This document shows, piece by piece, positions 55,216-63,163 of a DNA stretch of 64,000 nt (position 1 is the stretch's first letter; every line of letters begins with the position of its first letter). Source of the DNA: G963704535 sp963704535 (GTDB lineage: Bacteria; Chloroflexota; Chloroflexia; Chloroflexales; Roseiflexaceae); contig OY969916.1 in NCBI GenBank assembly GCA_963704535.1, positions 1,674,001 through 1,738,000 on the forward strand, in the 5' to 3' direction. A model generated the notes under the pieces. The model was given only the letters and a program-made list of their open reading frames with translations, was not told the DNA's origin and ran no database searches. Position numbers and translations under genes: made by a program.

Positions 55216-56913
55216 TTAGACTTGGTCAGAACGAGACTCCTGATCATCATAGACTGTATCCCTGGCTTCCCCATCGCGGAGCGCCTGCAACTGCGCCACC
55301 TGGCGCTCAAGCTGCCGGACCTGGCGCTCAAGCCGCTGCTGGATGCGCAGGGAGCGTTCGAGGACCGGGAGCAGGGTGTCGAGCAGGCGCTGGTTGTAGG
55401 CCTCCTGGCGGGCGATGAACGGGTCGAGGTAGGGTTCGCGCAGGTGGGCGGTGAGCTGCCGGCGCAGCCAGCCGATCAGCCCGCCGATGATTGGCGCAGT
55501 TGAGCGCACCTGGTAGTCGGGCCGGGCCACCTGGGCGGCCTGGTGCAACTCCTGCACCTGCTGGTGGCTCAAGCCCTGCGCCAGGTCGGCCTCGGCGCGC
55601 ACCAGCACCCGCGCCAGGTGCTCCTCGAAGCGCTCGCGCGAGAACGCCAGCGCCCGGCGCACGCCGCGCCGTGACAACTGCTCGTGGCGCGTGACCGGCG
55701 TGCCGAAGCGCTCGATCGCCTCTAGCAGCCGCTCGATCACTTGCTCCCAGCTGTACTGGCTCTGCACGTAGGCGCGCCCGGCGGCGCCGCGCCGCGCGCG
55801 CTCGTCTGGGGCGGCCAGCATCTGGTCGAGCACGCTGCGGAACTGCTCGTAGCTGCCGAAGCACCAGCCGCCACCGCTCTGGGCGACGTGCTGGCTGGTG
55901 ACGGCGCAGTCGGCGTGGACCAGGACGGGAGTAAGCTGGAGCCAGGCTTCCATAATCACGATTGAGAAGCTCTCGTTGAGCGAGGGCTGGCAGAGCAGGG
56001 CGGCGGCGGCGTAGGCGTCGCGCAGGTCGTGCTCGTCCAGGAAGCCCAGTACGACCAGGTCGGGCCGCGCCTGGGCGATCACCTCGCCCTCGCCGGCCAG
56101 CGCCAACGTCAGCGGTCCCGGCCGCTCGGTCTTGTAGCGCACAAAGTACTCGATCAGCAGCGGCACGTTTTTCCCGCCCTGGAGCCGGCCGACATACAGC
56201 AGCAGCTCGGGGGGCAGGTTGCGGCGGGTGCGGAAGGCCACTCCGTCGCCTTGAGGCGTGGCTGGGTCGAAGCCGTAGCCGACCACCGCGCTGGACTGGT
56301 TGACCACTCCCAGCCGCTCGATCGCGAAGCGCCGCTCGGCCTCGGCGTTGAAGATGATCCCGCGCACCTGCTCCAGCAGCTCGCGGTAGACTGCGAAGTA
56401 GGCGTACGGCTCGTCGTGCAGGCACGGCAGCAGCAGCGCCTTGTCCGGCACCGCCGCCACGCCCCAGTAGGTCGTCCCGAACATATACGGCGCGAAGATC
56501 ACGCACGCGTACTCCTGCTCCCGCTCCCGCAAGTACGCGTACAACGCCTCGCTGCTGACATTCTGACGCAGAAACTCGATCTGGTCGACGTAGGGAATCC
56601 GCTCGCCGGCCTTGACCCGCTCGTCCGTGCGGTAGACGCGCCCGACGTCGAGTTGGTCGAGCGGGAAGCGCAGGACCGGCACGCCGTTGATGACGCTGGG
56701 GCCGGGCGGGTAGTGGTTGTTCCAGGCGACCATATCGCTGGTGCAGGTGGTCAGCACCTCGACGGCGTGGCCGCGGGCGTGCAGCTCCTCGGCCATGCCG
56801 CGCACCAGCCGCTCGGCCCCGCCGACCACCTCCAGCCCGTAGCGCGGGACCACAAACCCGATCTTCGGCGCGGCGCCATTGTTGGTTTCTGGCCGGTCAG
56901 TTGTAGGTTGCAC
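55216..56913 (-). CDS. GT4-family glycosyltransferase with C-terminal tail (copy A)
   Basis: 565 residues. Start chosen at GTG 56913: the ribosome site GAGGAGACGATTG and this GTG are conserved in the neighbouring copy B, while upstream codons belong to a repeat. GT-B fold: N-terminal FVVPRYGLEVVGGAERLVRG, then LLLYVGRLQGGKNVPLLIEY, and ESFSIVIMEAWLQLTPVLVH with the E-x7-E pattern of GT4 retaining enzymes. The last ~200 residues form a tail (GGLIGWLRRQLTAHLREPYL, then coiled coil RLERQVRQLERQVAQLQ). Transfers a sugar from a nucleotide donor in surface-glycan assembly, by family. Confidence 0.85.
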   Translation of the reverse strand: MQPTTDRPETNNGAAPKIGFVVPRYGLEVVGGAERLVRGMAEELHARGHAVEVLTTCTSDMVAWNNHYPPGPSVINGVPVLRFPLDQLDVGRVYRTDERVKAGERIPYVDQIEFLRQNVSSEALYAYLREREQEYACVIFAPYMFGTTYWGVAAVPDKALLLPCLHDEPYAYFAVYRELLEQVRGIIFNAEAERRFAIERLGVVNQSSAVVGYGFDPATPQGDGVAFRTRRNLPPELLLYVGRLQGGKNVPLLIEYFVRYKTERPGPLTLALAGEGEVIAQARPDLVVLGFLDEHDLRDAYAAAALLCQPSLNESFSIVIMEAWLQLTPVLVHADCAVTSQHVAQSGGGWCFGSYEQFRSVLDQMLAAPDERARRGAAGRAYVQSQYSWEQVIERLLEAIERFGTPVTRHEQLSRRGVRRALAFSRERFEEHLARVLVRAEADLAQGLSHQQVQELHQAAQVARPDYQVRSTAPIIGGLIGWLRRQLTAHLREPYLDPFIARQEAYNQRLLDTLLPVLERSLRIQQRLERQVRQLERQVAQLQALRDGEARDTVYDDQESRSDQV

Positions 56914-56965
56914 CAATCGTCTCCTCGCGTCCCCAAATCTGTCAGACTTCCATTGAACAGGTGAG

Positions 56966-57186
56966 TGGTTATTCTTGAGGGGTGGCCCCCTCAAACTCCC
57001 CCTTTTTCACGCGCAGCTCCTCGCATCCCCAAAGGTGAGAGGGTTATTTTTGAGGGGCGGCCCCTCAAACTCCCCCTTTTTCACATCAATGGGGTTATTC
57101 TTGATGGGTGGCCCCCTCAAACTCCCCCTTTTTCACATCAATGGGGTTATTCTTGAGGGGCGGCCCCCTCAAACTCCCCCTTTTTC
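56966..57186. repeat. Array of four G-rich hairpin units
   Basis: Four head-to-tail units of about 52-70 bp: GGTTATTCTTGAGGGG-(CGG/TGG)-CCCCCTCAAACTCCCCCTTTTTCAC. Units 2-4 share a CATCAATGGGG joint. The first and last units end in CGCGCAGCTCCTCG, which in the last is coding sequence of the next gene; the array therefore reaches into the C-terminus of copy B (residues KKGEFEGAAPQE). Confidence 0.85.
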
Positions 57187-58817
57187 ACGCGCAGCTCCTC
57201 GATGCGCTGCTCCAGCCGCAGCACCTGGCTCTCCAGGCCGCGTTGAGAGCGCAGGCTGCGTTCAAGGACTGGGAGCAGGGTGTCGAGCAGGCGCTGGTTG
57301 TAGGCCTCCTGGCGGGCGATGAACGGGTCGAGGTAGGGTTCGCGCAGGTGGGCGGTGAGTTGCCGGCGCAGCCAGCCGATCAGCCCGCCGATGATTGGCG
57401 CAGTTGAGCGCACCTGGTAGTCGGGCCGGGCCACCTGGGCGGCGCCGTGCAGCTCCTGCACCTGCTGGTGGCTCAAGCCCTGCGCCAGGTCGGCCTCGGC
57501 GCGCACCAGCACCCGCGCCAGGTGCTCCTCGAAGCGCTCGCGCGAGAACGCCAGCGCCCGGCGCACGCCGCGCCGTGACAACTGCTCGTGGCGCGTGACC
57601 GGCGTGCCGAAGCGCTCGATCGCCTCTAGCAGCCGCTCGATCACTTGCTCCCAGCCGTACTGGCTCTGCACGTAGGCCCGCCCGGCGGCGCCACGTCGCG
57701 CGCGCTCGTCTGGGGCGGCCAGCATCTGGTCGAGCACGCTGCGGAACTGCTCGTAGCTGCCGAAGCACCAGCCGCCGCCGCTCTGGGCGACGTGCTGGCT
57801 GGTGACGGCGCAGTCGGCGTGGACCAGGACGGGAGTAAGCTGGAGCCAGGCTTCCATAATCACGATTGAGAAGCTCTCGTTGAGCGAGGGCTGGCAGAGC
57901 AGAGCGGCGGCGGCGTAGGCGTCGCGCAGGTCGTGCTCGTCCAGGAAGCCCAGTACGACCAGGTCGGGGCGGGCGAGCGAGATGACCTCGCCCTCGCCGG
58001 CCAGCGCCAGCGTCAGCGGTCCCGGTCGCTCACTCTTGTAGCGCACAAAGTACTCGATCAGCAGCGGCACGTTTTTGCCCGGCTGCAAGCGCCCGGTGTA
58101 GAACAGCAGCTCGGGGGGCAGGTTGCGGCGGGTGCGGAAGGCCACTCCGTCGCCCTGTGGCGTGGCTGGGTCGAAGCCGTAGCCGACCACCGCGCTGGAC
58201 TGGTTGACCACTCCCAGCCGCTCGATCGCGAAGCGCCGCTCGGCCTCGGCGTTGAAGATGATCCCGCGCACCTGCTCCAGCAGCTCGTGGTAGACCGTAA
58301 AGTAGGCGTACGGCTCGTCGTGCAGGCACGGCAGCAGCAGCGCCTTGTCCGGCACCGTCGCCACGCCCCAGTAGGTCGTCCCGAACATATACGGCGCGAA
58401 GATCACGCACGCGTACTCCTGCTCCCGCTCGCGCAAGTGCGCGTACAGCGCCTGGCTATTGATAGTGTTGCGAATAAACTCGACCTGATCCTCGTATGGC
58501 ACTCGCTGGCCGGCCAGCGCCTTGCCGCCCACCCGGTGAACCTGCCGTATGTCGAATGTGTCGATCGGGAAGCGCAGGACCGGCACGCCGTTGATGACGC
58601 TGGGGCCGGGCGGGTAGTGGTTGTTCCAGGCGACCATATCGCTGGTGCAGGTGGTCAGCACCGCGACGGCGTGGCTGCGGGCGTGCAGCTCCTCGGCCAT
58701 GCCGCGCACCAGCCGCTCGGCCCCGCCGACCACCTCCAGCCCGTAGCGCGGGACCACAAACCCGATCTTCGGCGTGGCGCCGTTGTTGGTTGTATGCAGG
58801 CTGGTTGTGAATGGCAC
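57147..58817 (-). CDS. GT4-family glycosyltransferase with C-terminal tail (copy B)
   Basis: 556 residues from GTG 58817, behind GAGGAGACAATCG. Nearly identical to copy A over most of its length (same FVVPRYGLEVVGGAERLVRG, GWCFGSYEQFRSVLDQM, and tail), with a patch of difference around residues 95-125 (TFDIRQVHRVGGKALAGQRV versus QLDVGRVYRTDERVKAGERI) and in the last ~40 residues. This is a tandem duplicate, so acceptor use may differ only slightly. The last dozen codons come from the hairpin-repeat array. Confidence 0.85.
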   Translation of the reverse strand: MPFTTSLHTTNNGATPKIGFVVPRYGLEVVGGAERLVRGMAEELHARSHAVAVLTTCTSDMVAWNNHYPPGPSVINGVPVLRFPIDTFDIRQVHRVGGKALAGQRVPYEDQVEFIRNTINSQALYAHLREREQEYACVIFAPYMFGTTYWGVATVPDKALLLPCLHDEPYAYFTVYHELLEQVRGIIFNAEAERRFAIERLGVVNQSSAVVGYGFDPATPQGDGVAFRTRRNLPPELLFYTGRLQPGKNVPLLIEYFVRYKSERPGPLTLALAGEGEVISLARPDLVVLGFLDEHDLRDAYAAAALLCQPSLNESFSIVIMEAWLQLTPVLVHADCAVTSQHVAQSGGGWCFGSYEQFRSVLDQMLAAPDERARRGAAGRAYVQSQYGWEQVIERLLEAIERFGTPVTRHEQLSRRGVRRALAFSRERFEEHLARVLVRAEADLAQGLSHQQVQELHGAAQVARPDYQVRSTAPIIGGLIGWLRRQLTAHLREPYLDPFIARQEAYNQRLLDTLLPVLERSLRSQRGLESQVLRLEQRIEELRVKKGEFEGAAPQE

Positions 58818-58831
58818 CGATTGTCTCCTCA

Positions 58832-58880
58832 AACGTGATACGTGAAACGTGATGCGTGATGCGTGATGCGTGATGCGTGG
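58832..58880. repeat. GTGATGC / GTGAAAC heptad repeat
   Basis: About seven units (CGTGATA, CGTGAAA, then CGTGATG four times) in the gap upstream of glycosyltransferase copy B. Confidence 0.75.
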
Positions 58881-58882
58881 TT

Positions 58883-58948
58883 GGGGCGGCCACGGAGGGC
58901 CTGCCCTACAGGTTCTCGGCGGGGCGGCCACGGAGGGCCTGCCCTACA
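58883..58948. repeat. Two copies of a ~37-bp repeat at the GT-C stop
   Basis: GGGCGGCCACGGAGGGCCTG-CCCTACAGGTTCT, twice. The unit also appears four times at 60546. It encodes PVGQALRGRPAEN at the C-terminus of the glycosyltransferase and carries its stop. Confidence 0.8.
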
Positions 58949-60423
58949 GGTTCTTTGTTCTTTGTTCTTTGTTCCTTGTTCTCGGCTCCCGGTTCGAGGA
59001 CCTCGATGACTTTGGCGGCCAGGTCGGAGGGGTCCTGGGGGCGGAAGGTGAGCCCGGCGTCGCCAATCGTCTCGGGCAGCGCGGTGGCATGCGCCCCGAC
59101 CACCGGTAGACCACAGGCCATTGCTTCCAACACCGGGATGCAGAACCCTTCGTGGACGCTGGCGATCACGAACACGTCGGCGAGCTGGTAGTGCGCGGCC
59201 AGCTCGGCGTCACTCACCTGCCCGGCGAAGATCACCGCCTCGGCCAGGCCCAGCGCCGCTGCCTCGCGCCGCGCCTCCGCCACTACGGCGGCGTAGGCCG
59301 GGGTGCGCTCGTCGCCGACGAGCAGCAGGGCGGCGTGGGGGAAGCGCTCTCGGACGAGCGGCAGGGCGCGCACCAGGTCGATGATGCGCTTGTTGGTGGC
59401 CATGCGACCAACGTAGAGCAGGACGGGCTGGTGGGGCGCCAGGCCGTAGCGGGCCAGCAGGGCTGGGTCGGGCGCGCCGGGGCGGAAGCGGTCGAGCGGG
59501 ACGGCGTAGGGCATCTGGGAGACCCGCTCGGCCGCGATGGCGCCGGTGTGCAGCAGCTCCTCGCAGGTGAAGGCGCTGTGGGCGACGGCGTAGTCGGCGT
59601 AGCGCACCAGGTTGAGATTGCGCTGCCCCTCCACAAGCGTCTCAAGCCCTGGCCCATCCCAGAGCTGCGGCGGGGTCACGCCGTGGTAGTCGAAGATCAC
59701 CACGCCGTGGCTGACCAGGCGGATGGCCTCGACCAGCGGATAATAGGTCGAGTAATGAACGATGTAGATATCGGAGCTGTGGAAGTGCCGCACCGCCCGA
59801 CGGGTCTGCGGATTCTCGGCCGCCCCGCGCAGCTCGTCGACGGCCACGGTCGCCATGTGCTGCCGCAGCTCGGCTGGGTGGCGCCGGTCGATGTGGTCGA
59901 GCAGCGCCAGCGTCCGGTAGCCGCGCGCCTGGAAGAAGCGGATCTGGTTGAGCACGTGGTTGCCCACGGCGTCGTTGAGCACGCAATTGCCGTTGATGAT
60001 ACAGACGCGCGGGACATCGGAGTGGCCGGCGGCGACGGCCAGCGGGATGGACAGCGGCGCGATGCCCTGGAGCGAGAACCAGCCCACGCCCTCCTCGACC
60101 ATATCCAGCGCCAGCCGGTACTCGCCGGCCCGTGGTGGCGGCTCGACCGGAAGCTCCAGATCGACCGACTGGCCGGGCCGCAGCGGCTCCGGCAGCACCG
60201 CCCGCACGCCCTCGAAGTCGACCACCTGCCCGTTTGTATCGAGCCAGTGGTAGGACAGGTTGATCGGACTGGTGCCGCGGTTGGACCAGGGCGCCGCGCC
60301 GGCGTTGCGCACCCGCACCCGCAGCAGCAGCGGCATATCCGTGCGCGCCGCCGGCAGCGGCCCGACGACCTGATATTCAACTCCCAGCCGGTTGTTCTCG
60401 GCTGTATCCGTCTGCGTGGTCAT
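58906..60423 (-). CDS. GT4 glycosyltransferase with N-terminal beta-sandwich domain (copy C)
   Basis: 505 residues; ATG 60423 follows GTGGAGCCTTCTC. Residues ~10-130 form an Ig-like sandwich (LLLRVRVRNAGAAPWSNRG, INLSYHWLDTNGQVVDFEGV, PPPRAGEYRLALDMVEEGVGWFS split across strands), as in proteins with CARDB-like or carbohydrate-binding sandwiches. The rest is a GT4 enzyme: PRVCIINGNCVLNDAVG, IFDYHGVTPPQLW, LLYVGRMATNKRIIDLVRAL, and EGFCIPVLEAMACGLPVVG (E-x7-E). The last ~25 residues (NKEQRTKNKEPVGQALRG) come from a heptad repeat and a 37-bp repeat. Nearest paralogue is the next gene. Confidence 0.85.
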   Translation of the reverse strand: MTTQTDTAENNRLGVEYQVVGPLPAARTDMPLLLRVRVRNAGAAPWSNRGTSPINLSYHWLDTNGQVVDFEGVRAVLPEPLRPGQSVDLELPVEPPPRAGEYRLALDMVEEGVGWFSLQGIAPLSIPLAVAAGHSDVPRVCIINGNCVLNDAVGNHVLNQIRFFQARGYRTLALLDHIDRRHPAELRQHMATVAVDELRGAAENPQTRRAVRHFHSSDIYIVHYSTYYPLVEAIRLVSHGVVIFDYHGVTPPQLWDGPGLETLVEGQRNLNLVRYADYAVAHSAFTCEELLHTGAIAAERVSQMPYAVPLDRFRPGAPDPALLARYGLAPHQPVLLYVGRMATNKRIIDLVRALPLVRERFPHAALLLVGDERTPAYAAVVAEARREAAALGLAEAVIFAGQVSDAELAAHYQLADVFVIASVHEGFCIPVLEAMACGLPVVGAHATALPETIGDAGLTFRPQDPSDLAAKVIEVLEPGAENKEQRTKNKEPVGQALRGRPAENL

Positions 60424-60545
60424 GAGAAGGCTCCACTTGCGTAGGGAAATAATCTGCTTTGCGTTATGAACGACCGTGGTTCATGCCCCTCCGAATCGCC
60501 TAGTTGGTTGGTGGGATTTGGATTCGTTCTCGGACGGGCGGCTAC

Positions 60546-60690
60546 GGGGCGGCCACGGAGGGCCTGCCCTACGGGTTCTCGGGTGGGCGGCCACGGAGGG
60601 CCTGCCCTACGGGTTCTCGGGAGGGCGGCCACGGAGGGCCTGCCCTACGGGTTCTCGGCGGGGCGGCCACGGAGGGCCTGCCCTACAGGT
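60546..60690. repeat. Four tandem ~37-bp repeats
   Basis: GGGCGGCCACGGAGGGCCTG-CCCTACGGGTTCTCGG in four head-to-tail copies at the 3' end of the copy D gene and in the gap to copy C; followed by a TTTGTTC heptad block (60689-60722). The copies at 58883 are the same unit. Confidence 0.85.
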
Positions 60691-62171
60691 TCTTTGTTCT
60701 TTGTCCTTTGTTCTTTGTTCTCGGCTCCCGGTTCGAGGACCTCGATGACTTTGGCGGCCAGGTCGGAGGGGTCCTGGGGGCGGAAGGTAAGCCCGGCGTC
60801 GCCGATCGTCTCGGGCAGCGCGGTGGCATGCGCCCCGACCACCGGTAGACCACAGGCCATTGCTTCCAACACCGGGATGCAGAACCCCTCGTGGACACTG
60901 GCGATCACGAACACATCGGCGAGCTGGTAGTGCGCGGCCAGCTCGGCGTCGGGCACCTGCCCGGCGAAGATCACGCCCTCGGCCACGCCCAGCGCTTCGG
61001 CCTCGCGCCGCGCCTCCGCCACCACCGGGACGTAGGAGGGCAGCAGATCGTCGCCGACGAGCAGCAGGGCGGCGTGGGGGAAGCGCTCTCGGACGAGCGG
61101 CAGGGCGCGCACCAGGTCGATGATGCGCTTGTTGGTGGCCATGCGACCAACGTAGAGCAGGACGGGCTGGTGGGGCGCCAGGCCGTAGCGGGCCAGCAGG
61201 GCTGGGTCGGGCGCGCCGGGGCGGAAGCGGTCGAGCGGGACGGCGTAGGGCATCTGGGAGACCCGCTCGGCCGCGATGGCGCCGGTGTGCAGCAGCTCCG
61301 CGTGGGTGACGCCGCTATGGGCGATAGCGTAGTCGGCGTGGCGCACCAGGCCGATCTGGCGCCGGAACCAGCGCAGAAACTCCTCGCGCCCGGCGCCGTC
61401 CCAGAGCTGCGGCGGGGTCACGCCGTGGTAGTCGAAGATCACCACGCCGCGCTCGACATAGGTGATCGCCTCGAACAGCGGGTAGGGCAGCGGGAAGTGG
61501 AAGATGTACATGTCGGCGGAGCGAAAGAACTCCAGCGCCCGCCGGTTCAGCGGCGTTGTGTGGCCGGAGATGACGTCGGCATAGGTCAGCGCCAGCATGT
61601 ACTCGCGCAGCTCGGTCGGCTGGCGCCAGCCGACCTGCTCGACCAGGATCAGCGGCTGGTAGCCGCGCGCCAGAAAGAAGCGCGCCTGGTTGAGCATGTG
61701 GTTGCTCACCGCGTCGTTGATGATGCAGAGCGGGCCGATGATGCAGACGCGCGGCGCCTGGCGGGCGGGGGCGACGACCAACGGAATAGTTAGCGGCGCG
61801 GCGCCCTGGAGCGAGAACCAGCCGATGCCCTCCTCGACCATATCGAGTGCCAGCCGGTACTCCCCGGCTCGCGGCGGCGGCTCGACCCACAGCTCGACCT
61901 CGGCCAGGGCGCCGGGCTCCAGCGGCGCGGGCAGCACCGCCCGTATGCCCTCGAACTCGACCACCTGGCCGCGCGTGTCGAACCAGTGGTAGGACAGGTT
62001 GATCGGGTGGGCGCCCCCGTTGGGCCAGGCGGCCGCGCCGGTGTTGCACACCCGCACCCGCAGCAGCAGCGGCATGTCGGCGCGCGGCTCGTCCGGCGGC
62101 GCGGCCAGCTCGTAGTGTACGCTGTGGCGTGCGGAATTTGCGGCCCGACCGGTCGCTTGGGGAGATCCCAT
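60645..62171 (-). CDS. GT4 glycosyltransferase with N-terminal beta-sandwich domain (copy D)
   Basis: 508 residues from ATG 62171, which overlaps the stop of the upstream GT2 gene by one base (TGATG). Same design as copy C: sandwich domain (LLLRVRVCNTGAAAWPNGG), then GT4 with LLYVGRMATNKRIIDLVRAL and EGFCIPVLEAMACGLPVVG. The second halves of C and D are almost the same, while residues ~130-270 differ, so the acceptor-binding N-lobe has diverged or been swapped while the donor-binding C-lobe has been kept uniform. Also ends in NKEQRTKNKEP plus the 37-bp-repeat peptide. Confidence 0.85.
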   Translation of the reverse strand: MGSPQATGRAANSARHSVHYELAAPPDEPRADMPLLLRVRVCNTGAAAWPNGGAHPINLSYHWFDTRGQVVEFEGIRAVLPAPLEPGALAEVELWVEPPPRAGEYRLALDMVEEGIGWFSLQGAAPLTIPLVVAPARQAPRVCIIGPLCIINDAVSNHMLNQARFFLARGYQPLILVEQVGWRQPTELREYMLALTYADVISGHTTPLNRRALEFFRSADMYIFHFPLPYPLFEAITYVERGVVIFDYHGVTPPQLWDGAGREEFLRWFRRQIGLVRHADYAIAHSGVTHAELLHTGAIAAERVSQMPYAVPLDRFRPGAPDPALLARYGLAPHQPVLLYVGRMATNKRIIDLVRALPLVRERFPHAALLLVGDDLLPSYVPVVAEARREAEALGVAEGVIFAGQVPDAELAAHYQLADVFVIASVHEGFCIPVLEAMACGLPVVGAHATALPETIGDAGLTFRPQDPSDLAAKVIEVLEPGAENKEQRTKNKEPVGQALRGRPAENP

Positions 62172-63163
62172 CAACTCTTCCTTCCGCGGGCATGGTCAAA
62201 CGCGGTCATATCGCGCCGCAGATCAATACATAATCGCTTGAGCCGGCGCTCCTCGGCCTGCGTCACCGGATAGTGACGGGCGCGGGCGGCCAGCCATTCA
62301 TCGCTGTGAAAGATGCCTTCCAGGTAGGCCCGGCGCAGCGAACGGGCCTCCATGCCATTGGCTATGATGCACATGCGCGCCCGCTCGGCGACCAGGAAGT
62401 CGTTCCAGATGCGCTCGGCGGGGAAGGTTTTGATGACCAGGCGCAGCCGATTGCGGTTCATGAGCGCGCTGCGCTTGACCAGGTCGGTGATCGAGCGCGA
62501 CTCGGCGTGGCGCAGCGTGGCCTCGGACTGGTAGCGCACCAGGTAGCCAGCCTGCCGCAGCCGCCAGCACAGGTCGATATCCTCGCAGTAGGCCGGGCTG
62601 TAGCCCTCGTCGAAGCGCCCAACCTCGTCGAGCGCGGCCATCCGCAGCGCGATTGCCGCGCCGGTCACATATTCCAGATCACGCGGCTGGTCGTATTGGC
62701 CGGTGTCGCGCTCGTGGTAGCCGAGGTGGTGCGCGATGGCGCGGCCCGGCTCGATCGTGCCCCCGGCGTGCTGGAGCGTCCGGCCGTCGGGGTAGTAGAT
62801 CTTGCAGCCGACGGCGCCGACGCGCGGCTCCTGGGCGAGTGGCGCCAGGATGGCGCGCAGCCAGCCCGGCGCGACGATCGTATCCTGGTTGAGCAGCACC
62901 ACGACGTCGGGCGGCTGCGGCTGCTCGCGCAGCAGGCGGATGCCGACGTTCATCCCGGCCGCGAACCCCAGATTGTGACCGTTTTCGACCAGCCGCACGG
63001 CGGGAAAATCGCGGCGCACCAGCTCGACTGAGCGGTCGATCGAGCCATTGTCGACGACCAGCAGTTCGGCCTGGGCGTCCTGCTGGGCCTGGAGCGCGCC
63101 GAGGCAACCGCCCAGGTAGTCGGCGCCATTCCAGCTCAACACGATCACGGCTGCGCTGATCAC
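62171..63163 (-). CDS. GT2-family glycosyltransferase (rhamnosyltransferase-like)
   Basis: 330 residues. Start GTG 63163 (ISAAVIVLSWNG) lies five bases after GGAGGAG and overlaps the upstream stop (GTGA). Motifs: VIVLSWNGADYLGGCLGAL, VVDNGSIDRSVELV, NLGFAAGMNVGI, the DxD-like LLNQDTIVAPGW, CKIYYPDGRTLQHAGG and DEGYSPAYCEDIDLCWRLR. This is the pattern of GT2 enzymes such as rhamnosyltransferases (RfbN/WsaF-type). No membrane helix, so it acts at the cytoplasmic face. Translationally linked with genes on both sides. Confidence 0.87.
   Translation of the reverse strand: MISAAVIVLSWNGADYLGGCLGALQAQQDAQAELLVVDNGSIDRSVELVRRDFPAVRLVENGHNLGFAAGMNVGIRLLREQPQPPDVVVLLNQDTIVAPGWLRAILAPLAQEPRVGAVGCKIYYPDGRTLQHAGGTIEPGRAIAHHLGYHERDTGQYDQPRDLEYVTGAAIALRMAALDEVGRFDEGYSPAYCEDIDLCWRLRQAGYLVRYQSEATLRHAESRSITDLVKRSALMNRNRLRLVIKTFPAERIWNDFLVAERARMCIIANGMEARSLRRAYLEGIFHSDEWLAARARHYPVTQAEERRLKRLCIDLRRDMTAFDHARGRKS

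Noticed and set aside
56966..57186. Possible CRISPR array
   Set aside because: Only four units, spacers are shared rather than unique, and no cas genes are present.
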